Origin: JAJEAO01 sp963667635
Lineage (GTDB): Bacteria; Acidobacteriota; Vicinamibacteria; Marinacidobacterales; Marinacidobacteraceae
Direction of reading: 5' to 3'
DNA length: 64,000 nt
Assembly (NCBI GenBank): GCA_965232015.1
Contig: OZ246946.1
Coordinates: forward strand, 868,001 to 932,000
Made by a program: the position numbers and the translations under genes. The notes beneath the pieces are model-generated. The model saw only the letters and a list, made by a program, of their open reading frames with translations, had not been told where the DNA came from and searched no databases. Position 1 is the stretch's first letter, and every line of letters starts with the position of its first letter. This document shows positions 18,256-27,402 of this stretch, one piece after another.

Positions 18256-20595
18256 TCAACGGCCCGATCGGGACAGCGGCTCTGTTCCCGGGAGGAAGGC
18301 TTCGAGGATCGTGTTGGGGCCGCCGTTCGCCGGCTGACCGGTCTCGAGGTCCACCGGAACCAGCGCCACGTTGGGCGGAGGTCGGAATCCCCGCCGGGCG
18401 GCCCCGGCGCGCGCGGTCTCCATGAACCAGACCCACGCCGGAAGGGCGGTGCGCGCTCCGCTCTCGCGGTTGCCCAGCGTGAGCTTCTCGTCGTTGCCGA
18501 TCCACACGCCGGCGGCGATTTCGGGGTCGAAGCCGATGAACCAGGCATCGGTGAAGTCGTTCGTCGTTCCGGTCTTTCCGGCGACGGGACGATTCAGCCG
18601 GAGCGCCTGGCGCGCCGTGCCCCGGGCGACGACGCCCTCGAGGAGGTGCGTGATCACGTAGGCGAGGTCGGCCTCGATCACGGCTTTCGTCTCCGGGCCG
18701 TTCCGCTCGAGGACGAGGCCGTCCTGGTCGGTGATCCGGGTGATGAAGTAAGGCTTCATCTGCATCCCGTCGTTGGGAAAGGCGCTGTAGGCCGAGACCA
18801 TGTCCTGGAGGGTCACGTCGAAGGACCCCAGCGTGATGGAGAGGTACGGCTGGAGATCTCCGCTGATGCCCAGCCGCTGCGCCATCGCGACGACCTGCTC
18901 CGGTCCCAGATCGTGGGTCATGCGCACCGCCGGGATGTTCCGCGATCCTTCGAATGCCTGGCGCATCGTGATCCAGCCCCGGTGCTCTCCGTCGTAGTTG
19001 TGCGGCTCGTACACCGCGCCGGTCACCGGGTCGGTGAAGGTGAAGGGTTCGTCGAGGAGAAGCGAAGTGGGCGCAAAACGGCCCGTTCCGAGCGCGGCCC
19101 CATAGGCGAACGGCTTGAAGGCGGACCCGGCCTGACGATGCGCCTGGACGGCGCGGTTGAACTCGCTGCGTTCGAAGTCGAAGCCGCCCACGAGCGCCCG
19201 AATCTCCCCCGTTGCCGATTCGAGAGCGAGGAAGGCTCCTTCCGCTTCAGGGGTCTGCTCCAGTCCGACCATCAGCGGCTCCCCGGTCGGTGGCTCCTCG
19301 GGCAGGGACTCCGGCGGTCTTCCCGGGACCACGGCGCCGTACACCATCGGATCGGCTTCCCGCCCGGCGCCATCCCGCAGGATCCGGAAGGGGGCCACGT
19401 CGCCCACCCGGAAGAGCCGCTGCGCGCTGCGGAACGTCCAATTGAGCGAGTCGGGGTCCACCCGCGCCCGGTAGCGATCGATCCGAATCTCCGGATCGGC
19501 CCCGGCGCTGAGGACCACGCCGTGCACCACCGAGCCCAGCCCGAGCGCCGCGTCCCACGACTCGTCCTCCCAGGTCTCGGGATCTTCGCCATCGTCGAGC
19601 AGGTTGCGCGGGATGCCGCGGAACCCGCGCCGCTTGTCGTGGGCCCGGAGCGCCCGTTCCACCGAGGACTCGGCCACATCCTGCATCGCGGTGTCGAGGG
19701 TGGTGTGGACGCGGAGCCCGCCCCGATAGGTCTCGGAGTCTCCATAGTGGTCTCGGAGGTGCTGGCGCACCATCTCCATGAAGTGGGGAGCGAACCGCTC
19801 GCCTCGGCGAGGACGGAGCCGGATCGGTTCGGCCTCCGCCGCTGCGCCCTGCTCGGGCGTCAGGCTGCCCTCCGCCACCATCCGTTCGAGGACGATCCGC
19901 CGGCGCTCCCTCGCGGCGTCCCGGCTGTAGAACGGGTTGTAGCGCGCCGGATTCGGTGCCAATCCGACGAGCATCGCCGCCTCGCCCACGGTGAGCTCGG
20001 AAGTGGGCTTCCCCAGATAGAACTGCGCCGCGGCTTCGATGCCGTTGTTTCCGTAGCCGAGGTGAATGTGGTTCGCGTAGAAGGTGAGGATCTCCGCCTT
20101 CCCGTAGCCGCGTTCGATCCGAAATGCGGTGAACGCCTCCTCCAACTTCCTCTGGAGCGTCGCCTCCCGGTTTTCGAACAGCTCGCGGGCGACCTGCTGC
20201 GTGATCGTGCTCGCGCCCGAGATGATCCGACCGGCGCGGTAGTTGCCCCACACGGCCCGGGCGATGCCGACCGGGTCGAACCCCCAGTGGATCCAGAACC
20301 GCTGGTCTTCGGCCGCCACGAACGCGTCCTGGAGGTGCTGCGGCAGATCCTCGTACTCGATGTCGATCTGCCGTTCGATGGCGAACTGGCCGATCTCGAC
20401 TCCGTGGCGGTCGTACACGATGCTGGTCGAGCTCTGGCTGGTCTCCTGACTCTCGAGCGCCTCGATGAACGGGGCGTCGCTCTCGAAGGCGAAGAGGAGC
20501 CCCGCCATCGCGCCGGCCACGGCAAAGCCCGCGTAGAGGAGCGCGAGAAACAGCGCCCGGGCGGGTCGGCGGCCGCCCGGAGGAGGAGAACTCAC
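18256..20595 (-). CDS. Class A penicillin-binding protein (PBP1A family)
   Basis: 779 residues. There is a short cytoplasmic tail and one membrane helix (about 13-36). The glycosyltransferase GT51 domain (about 60-240) contains VAAEDQRFWIHWGFDP, GASTITQQVARELF and GYGKAEILTFYANHIHLGYG. The transpeptidase domain has SxxK at Ser491/Lys494 (GSAFKPF), the second motif SRN (in GSRNIPAV) and KTGTTND. It polymerises and crosslinks peptidoglycan in the periplasm. The start is GTG at 20595, with AGGAG-type sequence close by. It lies ten bases after the TIGR01777 gene and upstream of lemA. Confidence 0.93.
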   Translation of the reverse strand: MSSPPPGGRRPARALFLALLYAGFAVAGAMAGLLFAFESDAPFIEALESQETSQSSTSIVYDRHGVEIGQFAIERQIDIEYEDLPQHLQDAFVAAEDQRFWIHWGFDPVGIARAVWGNYRAGRIISGASTITQQVARELFENREATLQRKLEEAFTAFRIERGYGKAEILTFYANHIHLGYGNNGIEAAAQFYLGKPTSELTVGEAAMLVGLAPNPARYNPFYSRDAARERRRIVLERMVAEGSLTPEQGAAAEAEPIRLRPRRGERFAPHFMEMVRQHLRDHYGDSETYRGGLRVHTTLDTAMQDVAESSVERALRAHDKRRGFRGIPRNLLDDGEDPETWEDESWDAALGLGSVVHGVVLSAGADPEIRIDRYRARVDPDSLNWTFRSAQRLFRVGDVAPFRILRDGAGREADPMVYGAVVPGRPPESLPEEPPTGEPLMVGLEQTPEAEGAFLALESATGEIRALVGGFDFERSEFNRAVQAHRQAGSAFKPFAYGAALGTGRFAPTSLLLDEPFTFTDPVTGAVYEPHNYDGEHRGWITMRQAFEGSRNIPAVRMTHDLGPEQVVAMAQRLGISGDLQPYLSITLGSFDVTLQDMVSAYSAFPNDGMQMKPYFITRITDQDGLVLERNGPETKAVIEADLAYVITHLLEGVVARGTARQALRLNRPVAGKTGTTNDFTDAWFIGFDPEIAAGVWIGNDEKLTLGNRESGARTALPAWVWFMETARAGAARRGFRPPPNVALVPVDLETGQPANGGPNTILEAFLPGTEPLSRSGR

Positions 20596-20605
20596 GCGGA
20601 CCGGG

Positions 20606-21550
20606 TCATTTCCGGAGCAGGTGGCGAAGCGCCGCCTCGAGTTCGGGGTGGGCGAACCGGAAGCCGCTGTCGAGGAGGCGCTTCGGGACGACGCGCTGTC
20701 CCTCGAGCAGGAGAGCGTCGGCCATTTCGCCGAAGAGGAGCCGCATGGCGAAGCCGGGCACCGGGGCGATCACGGGCCGGCCGAGCGCCCTCCCGAGGGC
20801 GCGGGTGAAGTCGCGGTTGGTGGCCGGGGACGGCGCGGTCAGGTTGTAGGCGCCGCGAAGGGGGGAAGCGCTCGCGTCCGACGCCGCCTTCCGCCGAAGC
20901 AGGTGGATCATCGCGCCAACCACATCGGCGAGGTGGATCCACGACATCCATTGGCTTCCGCTCCCGAGTCGCCCTCCAAGCCCGAGTCGAAACGGCGGGA
21001 GCATCCGGCCGAGCGCGCCCCCGTCGGGACTGAGGACGACCCCGATCCGGAGGCACGACGTCGGGATCCCGAGACTCCGGGCGCGGCCCGCCTCCGCTTC
21101 CCAGCCCAGGGAGACCTCGGAGAGGAACCCGGTCCCGGGATCCGCCTCCTCGTGCAGCTCGTCATCGTCCCGGGAGCCGTAGTACCCCACCGCGGAGGCG
21201 CTCAGGAACCGGGAAGGCTGCGCCCCGACGCGCTCGAGGGCGGTGACGAGGTTGCGGGTGCCGACGATCCGGCTGTCGCGGATCCGCCTTCGGCTGGCGG
21301 CGGTCCAACGCTGCGCCACCGTCTCTCCGGCGAGATGCACGAGCGCGTCGAGCCCGGTGAGCGCCTCCTCGAATCCGGGTTGCGACGATTCCTGCGCCGG
21401 ATTCCAGCGAACCGAGGTCGCCTCGGAGGGGAGGCCCGGGAGCGGCCCCTCGCGCCGCGAGAAGGCGACGATCTCATGGCCCGCCGCGACCAGTTCGGTC
21501 GCGAGACGCCGGCCGACGAGTCCGGTGGCGCCGGTGATTCCGATTTGCAT
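20606..21550 (-). CDS. TIGR01777 family NAD(P)-binding epimerase-like protein (YfcH)
   Basis: 314 residues. An N-terminal Rossmann motif GITGATGLVGRRL is followed by LVHLAGETVAQRWTAASRR, the conserved TIGR01777 segment, then SASAVGYYG and WMSWIHLADVVGAM. The C-terminal DUF1731-like domain is recognisable in RFAHPELEAALRHLL. Substrate is unknown; homologues occur near cell-envelope and division genes. The ATG at 21550 is preceded by repeats (21582-21862), so the promoter must be between or inside them. It probably heads the operon with the PBP and lemA. Confidence 0.9.
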   Translation of the reverse strand: MQIGITGATGLVGRRLATELVAAGHEIVAFSRREGPLPGLPSEATSVRWNPAQESSQPGFEEALTGLDALVHLAGETVAQRWTAASRRRIRDSRIVGTRNLVTALERVGAQPSRFLSASAVGYYGSRDDDELHEEADPGTGFLSEVSLGWEAEAGRARSLGIPTSCLRIGVVLSPDGGALGRMLPPFRLGLGGRLGSGSQWMSWIHLADVVGAMIHLLRRKAASDASASPLRGAYNLTAPSPATNRDFTRALGRALGRPVIAPVPGFAMRLLFGEMADALLLEGQRVVPKRLLDSGFRFAHPELEAALRHLLRK

Positions 21551-21581
21551 CCCGCCCGAGCAGCCTCGGAGCGATTCTAGC

Positions 21582-21862
21582 CGGAGGAGCGGAGCGCCGG
21601 ACTCCGCCGGTTCTCCCGGTAGGGGCCCGGCACCGAGCGGTCCTCTCAACCGGCGCCGTCGGAGCGCCGGACTCCAGTCCGGCACCGAGCGGTCCTCTCA
21701 ACCGGCGCGCCCCTGGCGGAACGCCGCGTAGTGGCTCCTTCGCTTCGACACATTGCCGGCCCCCCACCGGGAGAACTGGTGGAGTCCGGCGCTCCGCGCG
21801 GCGCCGGTCGGTTGGGTCTCTCGGTGCCGGACTGGAGTCCGGCGCTCCAGTAGAATCGGCCT
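21582..21862. repeat. Cluster of dispersed intergenic repeats in a divergent spacer
   Basis: It contains a long-form unit in reverse orientation (21584-21632, with GGTTCTCCCGGTAGGGG), two copies of CACCGAGCGGTCCTCTCAAC, a long-form unit in forward orientation (21762-21800, with CACCGGGAGAACTGGTGG), and two short cores GGACTGGAGTCCGGCG or their complement. The two long forms face each other and could fold into a long hairpin. It occupies the whole divergent spacer between the TIGR01777 gene and the SDR gene. Confidence 0.85.
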
Positions 21863-21863
21863 T

Positions 21864-22634
21864 GTGAGTGCGGGGCGACTGATCGGCAGGGTCGCGGTCG
21901 TGACGGGCGCCGCGCACGGCATCGGCCGCGCGACCGCCGAGCTGTTCGCCGAAGAGGGAGCGTCAGTCGGGCTCGCCGATGTGGCGGAAGAGGCGGTGGA
22001 GGGGGTCGCCGCCGGCATCCGCGCCGATGGGGGGCGAGCGGTCGCCGTCGGCGCCGACGTCTCCACCGAGGCCGGGGCCGAGTCCGCGGTGGCCACCGCC
22101 GAGGCGATGTTCGGGCCGGTGGACGTGCTCGTGAACAACGCCGGCGTGGAGCTCAAGAAACTCGTCGAGGAGACGACCCTCGAGGAGTGGGAGCGCGTCA
22201 TCCGGACCAACCTGACCTCCGCTTTCCTGATGTCGAAGCGGGTTTTCCCGGGGATGAAGCGCCGGGGGCGCGGCGCCATCGTGATGAACTCGTCGGTCGG
22301 GAACTACATCGCGGCGGTCCGGAGCTCGGCCTACGGCGCCTCCAAGGCCGGCATGATGGCGCTCGCGCGCGGACTCGCTCTCGAGGGGGCCGAATCCGGG
22401 GTGCGGGTCAATGCGGTCTGCCCGGGTGTCATCGACACGCCGATGAACCAGCGCAACCTCGCGGGCGCGGACGACCCGGAAGCCATGCGTCGCTCCTGGT
22501 TCGAGGTCACCCCGCTCGGCCGCCTGGGGACGCCGCGCGACGTGGCGCAGGCAATCCTGTTCCTCGCTTCCGACGAATCCGCCTTCATCACCGGGGCGCC
22601 TCTCGTCATAGACGGCGGCCGTCTGATCCAGTGA
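21864..22634 (+). CDS. Short-chain dehydrogenase/reductase
   Basis: 256 residues, standard classical SDR. Cofactor motif TGAAHGIGRA, NNAGVE, catalytic Ser in NSSVGNY, and Tyr/Lys in YGASKAGMMALARGLA. The C-terminus LASDESAFITGAPLVIDGGR is the usual end of FabG-like enzymes. Substrate cannot be inferred. The GTG at 21864 follows a TAGAAT hexamer (21852-21857) by six bases, suggesting a leaderless message whose promoter sits at the very edge of the repeat cluster. Confidence 0.92.
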   Translation: MSAGRLIGRVAVVTGAAHGIGRATAELFAEEGASVGLADVAEEAVEGVAAGIRADGGRAVAVGADVSTEAGAESAVATAEAMFGPVDVLVNNAGVELKKLVEETTLEEWERVIRTNLTSAFLMSKRVFPGMKRRGRGAIVMNSSVGNYIAAVRSSAYGASKAGMMALARGLALEGAESGVRVNAVCPGVIDTPMNQRNLAGADDPEAMRRSWFEVTPLGRLGTPRDVAQAILFLASDESAFITGAPLVIDGGRLIQ

Positions 22635-22726
22635 GGGCGTCCGCGGTTGAAGCCGCGGCCGGCGACGCCCACAATAGAGCGTTCGGTTCGCGCCGTCCTC
22701 CATTCGTTCCTTCAGGAGATCCGTCC

Positions 22727-24808
22727 ATGTCGCGTCTTGTCCCCTTGCTCCGTCGCATCACCGTTCCCGCTGCGTTCCTGCTGCTGGTTGCCCCGCTCGC
22801 GGCGGCGCAGGAGAAGCGGCCGATGACGATCGTGGAGCTGATCGACGTGCCCCGGGTCGGAAGCCCCACGCTCTCTCCCGACGGGTCGCAGATCCTGTTC
22901 ACCCGCACCGACACCGACTGGGAAGACAACGGCCGGATGACGCATATCCACCGGATCGATGCGGACGGCTCCGGCGCGGTGCAGCTCACGAACGGCGAGC
23001 ACGGCGAGTCCAGCCCGCGCTGGTCCCCCGACGGCCGGCTGGTGGCGTTCCTCGCCCGGCGCGGCGAGAGCGAGCATCGCCAGATCCAGTTGCTGCGCAA
23101 CTCGGGCGGGGAGGCGTCTCCGCTCACCGAACACCCGTCGGCGATCCAGCAGTTCGCCTTCTCCCCGGACGGGTCCCGGATCTACTTTCTCGCGTCCGAC
23201 CCCCTCAGCGCCGAAGAAAAGAAGAAGGATCGGCTGAAGGACGACGTGTTCGCGTTCGACGAGGACTACAAGCAGCGGCACCTGTGGAGCGTCGAGGTGC
23301 GCGACGGGGAGACCGTGGAAGCCGAGCGGATCACCGACGGTGATTTTTCGATCCTCGGCTTTCAGCTTTCGGACGACGGCGCCCGGATCGCCCACCACCG
23401 CGCCCCCAGCCCACTGTTCGACAACAGCGACGAGGGTGAGGTCTGGATCATGGACGCCGACGGCTCGAACGCGCTTCAGCTCACCGACAACACCGTGACC
23501 GAGCGCGGGGCCCGACTCTCACCCGACGGCTCCACGGTGCTTTTCACCTCCGATTCCAGCGCGGACTTCGAGACCTACTTCAACGACAACATATTCCTCG
23601 TCCCGGCGGCCGGCGGCGCGACGCGTCTCCTCTACGAGGCGATGCCGCACGAGGTCACCTCCGCCCGCTGGGCCCCGGACGGCACGATCTACTTCACCGC
23701 GAACACCGGCATCCGCACCGAGCTCTTCCACGCCGCAGTCGAGGACACCGAGCCGCGCGCGATCGTGCGGGGCGACTTCAGCGTTTCCGGATGGAACTAC
23801 CAGTCTGACGCCGGACAGCACGTGTTCGGGATCAACTCGCCGACGAATGCCGGGGATCTCCACCTGCTTCCGGCCGCTGGCGGCGAGCCGACCAAGGTGA
23901 CGTCCGTGTTCGACTATCTCGACGAGATGTATCGGCTGCCGCGTCAGGAGGCGGTGCGCTGGCCGGGCGAGGACGGCGTGGAAGTCGAAGGACTCCTCTA
24001 CTACCCCCTCGACTACAGCGAAGGACAGCGTTACCCGGTCGTGGTGCAGACCCACGGCGGCCCGGCCGCCTCCGACAAGTTCGGCTTCGGTTCCTGGTCG
24101 AGTTACGTCCAGGTGCTGACCGCGCGCGGTTACTTCGTCTTCAAGCCGAACTACCGCGGCAGCACCGGCTACGGGGATCCGTTCCTCCGCGACATGGTCG
24201 GCCACTACTTCAACCAGGCCCATCTCGATGTGATGACGGGCGTGGACCACCTGATCGAGCAGGGTCTCGTGGACGGCGACCGCATGGCCAAGATGGGCTG
24301 GAGCGGCGGTGGCCACATGACGAACAAGATCATCACCCACACCGACCGGTTCAAGGCGGCGGCCTCGGGCGCGGGCGCGGTGAACTGGATCTCGATGTAC
24401 GGCCAGAGCGACGTCCGCATCTACCGCACACCGTGGTTCGGCGGAACTCCATGGCAGGAAGACGCCCCGATCGATGTGTACTGGGGGCATTCGCCGTTGA
24501 AGGACATCTACAAGGTCACGACCCCGACCATCGTGCTCGTCGGAGAGAACGATGTCCGGGTTCCGGCGGCGCAGTCGGTCGAGCTCTACCGGGCGCTCAA
24601 GACGAACGGTGTGGACGCCCACCTCTACATCGCCCCCCGCGAACCCCATGGTTGGCGGGAGCTGCGGCACGAGCTGTTCAAGGTGAACGTCGAGATCGAC
24701 TGGTTCGAACGGCATGTCCGCGGGATCGAGTACGAGTGGGAGACCGCCCCCGGCGACGACGAAGCCCATCTCACCGAGACGACCGACGAGGAAGGCTCCG
24801 ACCGGTAG
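22727..24808 (+). CDS. Secreted S9 family prolyl oligopeptidase-like peptidase
   Basis: 693 residues. Signal peptide (about 1-27, ending APLAAAQ). The N-terminal beta-propeller has repeated blades marked by SPRWSPDGRLVAF and similar sequences. A C-terminal alpha/beta hydrolase domain follows (about 430-680). The nucleophile is Ser526 in GWSGGGH, the Asp is in VGENDVRVP and the His in REPHGW. HGGPAASDKFGF is the oxyanion-side motif. It cleaves peptides in the periplasm or outside. A good AGGAG precedes the ATG. The last 19 residues (GDDEAHLTETTDEEGSDR region) are duplicated in diverged form after the AIPR gene. Confidence 0.92.
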   Translation: MSRLVPLLRRITVPAAFLLLVAPLAAAQEKRPMTIVELIDVPRVGSPTLSPDGSQILFTRTDTDWEDNGRMTHIHRIDADGSGAVQLTNGEHGESSPRWSPDGRLVAFLARRGESEHRQIQLLRNSGGEASPLTEHPSAIQQFAFSPDGSRIYFLASDPLSAEEKKKDRLKDDVFAFDEDYKQRHLWSVEVRDGETVEAERITDGDFSILGFQLSDDGARIAHHRAPSPLFDNSDEGEVWIMDADGSNALQLTDNTVTERGARLSPDGSTVLFTSDSSADFETYFNDNIFLVPAAGGATRLLYEAMPHEVTSARWAPDGTIYFTANTGIRTELFHAAVEDTEPRAIVRGDFSVSGWNYQSDAGQHVFGINSPTNAGDLHLLPAAGGEPTKVTSVFDYLDEMYRLPRQEAVRWPGEDGVEVEGLLYYPLDYSEGQRYPVVVQTHGGPAASDKFGFGSWSSYVQVLTARGYFVFKPNYRGSTGYGDPFLRDMVGHYFNQAHLDVMTGVDHLIEQGLVDGDRMAKMGWSGGGHMTNKIITHTDRFKAAASGAGAVNWISMYGQSDVRIYRTPWFGGTPWQEDAPIDVYWGHSPLKDIYKVTTPTIVLVGENDVRVPAAQSVELYRALKTNGVDAHLYIAPREPHGWRELRHELFKVNVEIDWFERHVRGIEYEWETAPGDDEAHLTETTDEEGSDR

Positions 24809-24862
24809 AGCGACCGCTGATGGCAGGAAGGAGTGCCACTCTGGAGAGTGGCGCTCCGTAGC
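24750..24862 (+). repeat. Left copy of direct repeat flanking the AIPR gene
   Basis: It spans the last 19 codons of the S9 peptidase, its stop, and a 24-bp hairpin (24832-24855, arms GTGCCACTCT/AGAGTGGCGC). The same order, with small indels, occurs at 26549-26661. The unit spacing is about 1.8 kb. The hairpin sits five to ten bases before the AIPR start on this side. Confidence 0.85.
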
Positions 24863-24867
24863 GCCTG

Positions 24868-26544
24868 ATGAATGTCACCGCGCAGGTCATCGACCAGCAT
24901 GTCGAAGGAGTCCTGAAGCGCCGAGCGAGTGACCTCACGGCGATCCGGCCGGATGCGGACCGGGTCGCGCTGAAGTCGCTCGCGTTCGTCTTCCTGGTGG
25001 CGAAGAAGGCTTTCCGCCTGTCGGACGAGGAAGCGCTCGACGGCATCGTGGACAGGCCGGGCGACTTCGGCGTGGATGCGCTCTTCTTCGATTCGTCCGA
25101 TCCTGGCGAAATCCGCATCCGGTTGATCCAGGGGAAGTACCGGCGGAAGCTGACGGGCGAGGCCGCGTTTCCGGAGTCAGGGATCCGGGCCCTGACGCAG
25201 GCGGTCGCCGTGTTGTTCGATCCGGCGCGCCGGGTAACCGTGAATTCACGCCTCGAGGCGCGGCTGGAAGAAGTGCGGTCCTTCATCGCGGAGGGCGCCA
25301 TCCCGATGGTCGAGGCGGTGGCGGCCAACAATGGGCGCGTCTGGACGCACGAGGCGGGGCATCTCATCTCGGCGGCGGAGCGCTCGTTCGGTCGGCAGGT
25401 CGCCTGGCGGCATATCGGCGTGGACGAGCTCTTCCGGCTCTCGCTCCCGAGCAGGCCGGTCCGCGAGACCCTTCGGCTATCCGGCCTGGCGACGGTGGAA
25501 GACTTCGAGTTCCGGAGGGCGTTGATCGGCCGGATGCCGGTGTCGGAGCTGGTTCGACTGATGGACGAGCATGGCGACCGCGTGCTGGAACGCAACATCC
25601 GGGGTTACCTGGGACTCGCCGCGAACGAGGTGAACGAGTCCATCGCCCGGACGTTGCGGCGACCGGCCGACCGCCCGAGTTTCTATTTCCTGAACAACGG
25701 GATCACGATGATCTGCTCCCAGTTTCGGCACAACGCGCTGCAGGAGAGAGACTGGCGCGTGCAGGTCGAGGATCTCCAGATCGTGAACGGGGGGCAGACG
25801 GCCCGCACCGCCGAGCGCGTCGCCCGGGACCTATCCGCTCCTGACCTCGACGAGGCTCAGGTCCTCGTGCGCCTCTACGAGACCGATCAGGGCAACGGAG
25901 ACGTCGTAAGCCGGATCACGCTGGCGACCAACAGCCAGAACCCGGTGGTCCTTCGCGATCTCCGCGCCAACGATGTCCGCCAGAAGAAGCTGGCGGCGTC
26001 CATCGCTCACCTCGGATACGAGTACCGCGCCAAGAAGCGAGTGGGCGGGAGGTCCCCAGAAGTCCTCACCAGCCCGGTCGTCGCCGAGGCCGTGCTCGCG
26101 GTCTGGCGGCGTCGCCCGCACCAAGCCCGATTCCACCGTACGCAGCACTTCGGTCGTCTCTACTCCATCATCTTTTCCGAGGACCTGAACGGCGCCCAGG
26201 CGATCCTCGCGGTGCTGGCGTTTCGCGCCGCGGAGAACCGCCGCAAGCATCCTCCCGCCGGGGGTCCGGACTTCCTCCCCTACGGCTCGCGGTTCTCGGC
26301 GATGCTGCTCGGCCAATACCTGCTCGCCGAGACCGGTCTCGGTCTGGAGGCGCTGGATCATCGGACGTTTGGCGACGCAAGGGAAACGCTCCAGGCCCAT
26401 GCGTCGGAGTGGCTCGATCGATCCGAGTCGGAGATTGGCGATGCGCTTGCCCGCTACTTCTCCGGTCGGGAGCGAACGCTCCAGCGGCTCTCCGCGGTGT
26501 TCCGGCGCGCCGACCTCGTCGAAGAACTCGCTCCCGGATCCTGA
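24868..26544 (+). CDS. AIPR family abortive-infection protein
   Basis: 558 residues matching the AIPR (abortive infection phage resistance) family. An N-terminal nuclease-like region (GDFGVDALFFD, then IQGKYRRKLTG) is reminiscent of restriction-endonuclease-fold D...QxK. The AIPR core follows, with NIRGYLGLAANEVNESIARTL, NNGITMIC (276-283) and IVNGGQTART (305-314). No signal peptide or membrane helix. The family is linked to phage abortive infection and to DISARM/BREX-like contexts; the mechanism is not settled. It stands alone without a methylase or helicase, between direct repeats of the peptidase 3' end, which suggests acquisition as a single-gene cassette. No clear ribosome-binding site precedes the ATG. 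Confidence 0.88.
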   Translation: MNVTAQVIDQHVEGVLKRRASDLTAIRPDADRVALKSLAFVFLVAKKAFRLSDEEALDGIVDRPGDFGVDALFFDSSDPGEIRIRLIQGKYRRKLTGEAAFPESGIRALTQAVAVLFDPARRVTVNSRLEARLEEVRSFIAEGAIPMVEAVAANNGRVWTHEAGHLISAAERSFGRQVAWRHIGVDELFRLSLPSRPVRETLRLSGLATVEDFEFRRALIGRMPVSELVRLMDEHGDRVLERNIRGYLGLAANEVNESIARTLRRPADRPSFYFLNNGITMICSQFRHNALQERDWRVQVEDLQIVNGGQTARTAERVARDLSAPDLDEAQVLVRLYETDQGNGDVVSRITLATNSQNPVVLRDLRANDVRQKKLAASIAHLGYEYRAKKRVGGRSPEVLTSPVVAEAVLAVWRRRPHQARFHRTQHFGRLYSIIFSEDLNGAQAILAVLAFRAAENRRKHPPAGGPDFLPYGSRFSAMLLGQYLLAETGLGLEALDHRTFGDARETLQAHASEWLDRSESEIGDALARYFSGRERTLQRLSAVFRRADLVEELAPGS

Positions 26545-26618
26545 CTCGCGGCGACGACGAGGCCGATCCCGTCGAGACCACCGACGACGAAGAGGGTTCG
26601 GACCGGGCGCGGCGCTGA
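26545..26618 (+). pseudogene. Diverged remnant of an S9 peptidase C-terminus
   Basis: Directly after the AIPR stop, a reading frame encodes RGDDEADPVETTDDEEGSDRA and then a stop. It aligns with the intact peptidase's own final residues (GDDEAHLTETTDEEGSDR). DNA similarity continues through the following hairpin. It is a 3' fragment without a gene body, left by duplication or by insertion of the AIPR cassette. Confidence 0.75.
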
Positions 26619-26661
26619 GCTGCGACCGGGAGCGCCACTCTGGAGAGTGACGCTCCGTAGG
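26549..26661 (+). repeat. Right copy of direct repeat flanking the AIPR gene
   Basis: Corresponds to 24750-24862: peptidase-tail coding remnant, stop, then a 24-bp near-perfect hairpin (26631-26654) sharing CACTCTGGAGAGTG and the trailing CGCTCCGTA. Differences include a 3-bp insertion in the coding part and a changed spacer, so the copies are not recent identical duplicates. Confidence 0.85.
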
Positions 26662-26675
26662 CGTACCCTGTCCGT

Positions 26676-27371
26676 ATGTGCGGGCGATTCACCCAGGCGT
26701 CCTCGTGGGACGAGGCGGCCGAGGTGTTCGAGCTCGACGGCGAACTCCCGGAGTTGCCGCCGCGCTACAACGTGGCCCCCACCCAGAACGCCGCGGTTGT
26801 GCGAAGCGAGCCGGGACGCGGCCGGCGTCTGGACCTGCTGCAGTGGGGTCTGGTCCCGCCGAGCGCCGCGGACCCGCGCATCGGGAGGCGCCTGATCAAC
26901 GCCCGCTCCGAGACGGCGCGCTGGAAGCGATCGTTTCGCGACGCCTTCGCCGCCCGCCGCTGTCTGGTTCCGGTGGACGGGTTCTACGAGTGGGCGCGGC
27001 GGGGCGGGCGCGCCCGACCGTGGCGGTTCCGGCTTCGGAGCGGAGGGTTCTTCGCGCTCGCCGGGTTGTGGGAACGGTGGCTTCCGCCCCGGAGGCCAGG
27101 AGAGTCGCTCGAGACCTTCACCATCCTCACCACGGGTGCGAATGCCCTGGTCGGGGAGGTTCACGACCGGATGCCCGTGATCGTGCCCCCCGACGACTTC
27201 GCCGCCTGGTTGGGCGGCGGAGACATCTCTCTCGAGCCGTTCTCCGCCGACGCGATGGCGGCCGATCCGGTGAGTCCCCTCGTGAACGATCCGAGAAACG
27301 ACGACTCCCGGCGCATCAGGCCGGTCCCGCCGCCGGCGGAACCTCGCCACCCCCCGAGCCTCTTCGGCTGA
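26676..27371 (+). CDS. SRAP domain protein (YedK/HMCES), abasic-site sensor
   Basis: 231 residues. Starts MCGRF, so Cys2 becomes the N-terminal nucleophile that forms a thiazolidine crosslink with abasic sites in single-stranded DNA. RYNVAPTQ with Asn33, VDGFYEW with Glu105 and VHDRMPVI with His163 are the other active-site motifs. LINARSETA and TFTILTTGAN also match. It protects single-stranded abasic DNA during replication. The start is 13 bases after the flanking hairpin repeat. Confidence 0.95.
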   Translation: MCGRFTQASSWDEAAEVFELDGELPELPPRYNVAPTQNAAVVRSEPGRGRRLDLLQWGLVPPSAADPRIGRRLINARSETARWKRSFRDAFAARRCLVPVDGFYEWARRGGRARPWRFRLRSGGFFALAGLWERWLPPRRPGESLETFTILTTGANALVGEVHDRMPVIVPPDDFAAWLGGGDISLEPFSADAMAADPVSPLVNDPRNDDSRRIRPVPPPAEPRHPPSLFG

Positions 27372-27402
27372 CGAGTCCGTGTGATCCTGACTCGGGCTCC
27401 GG

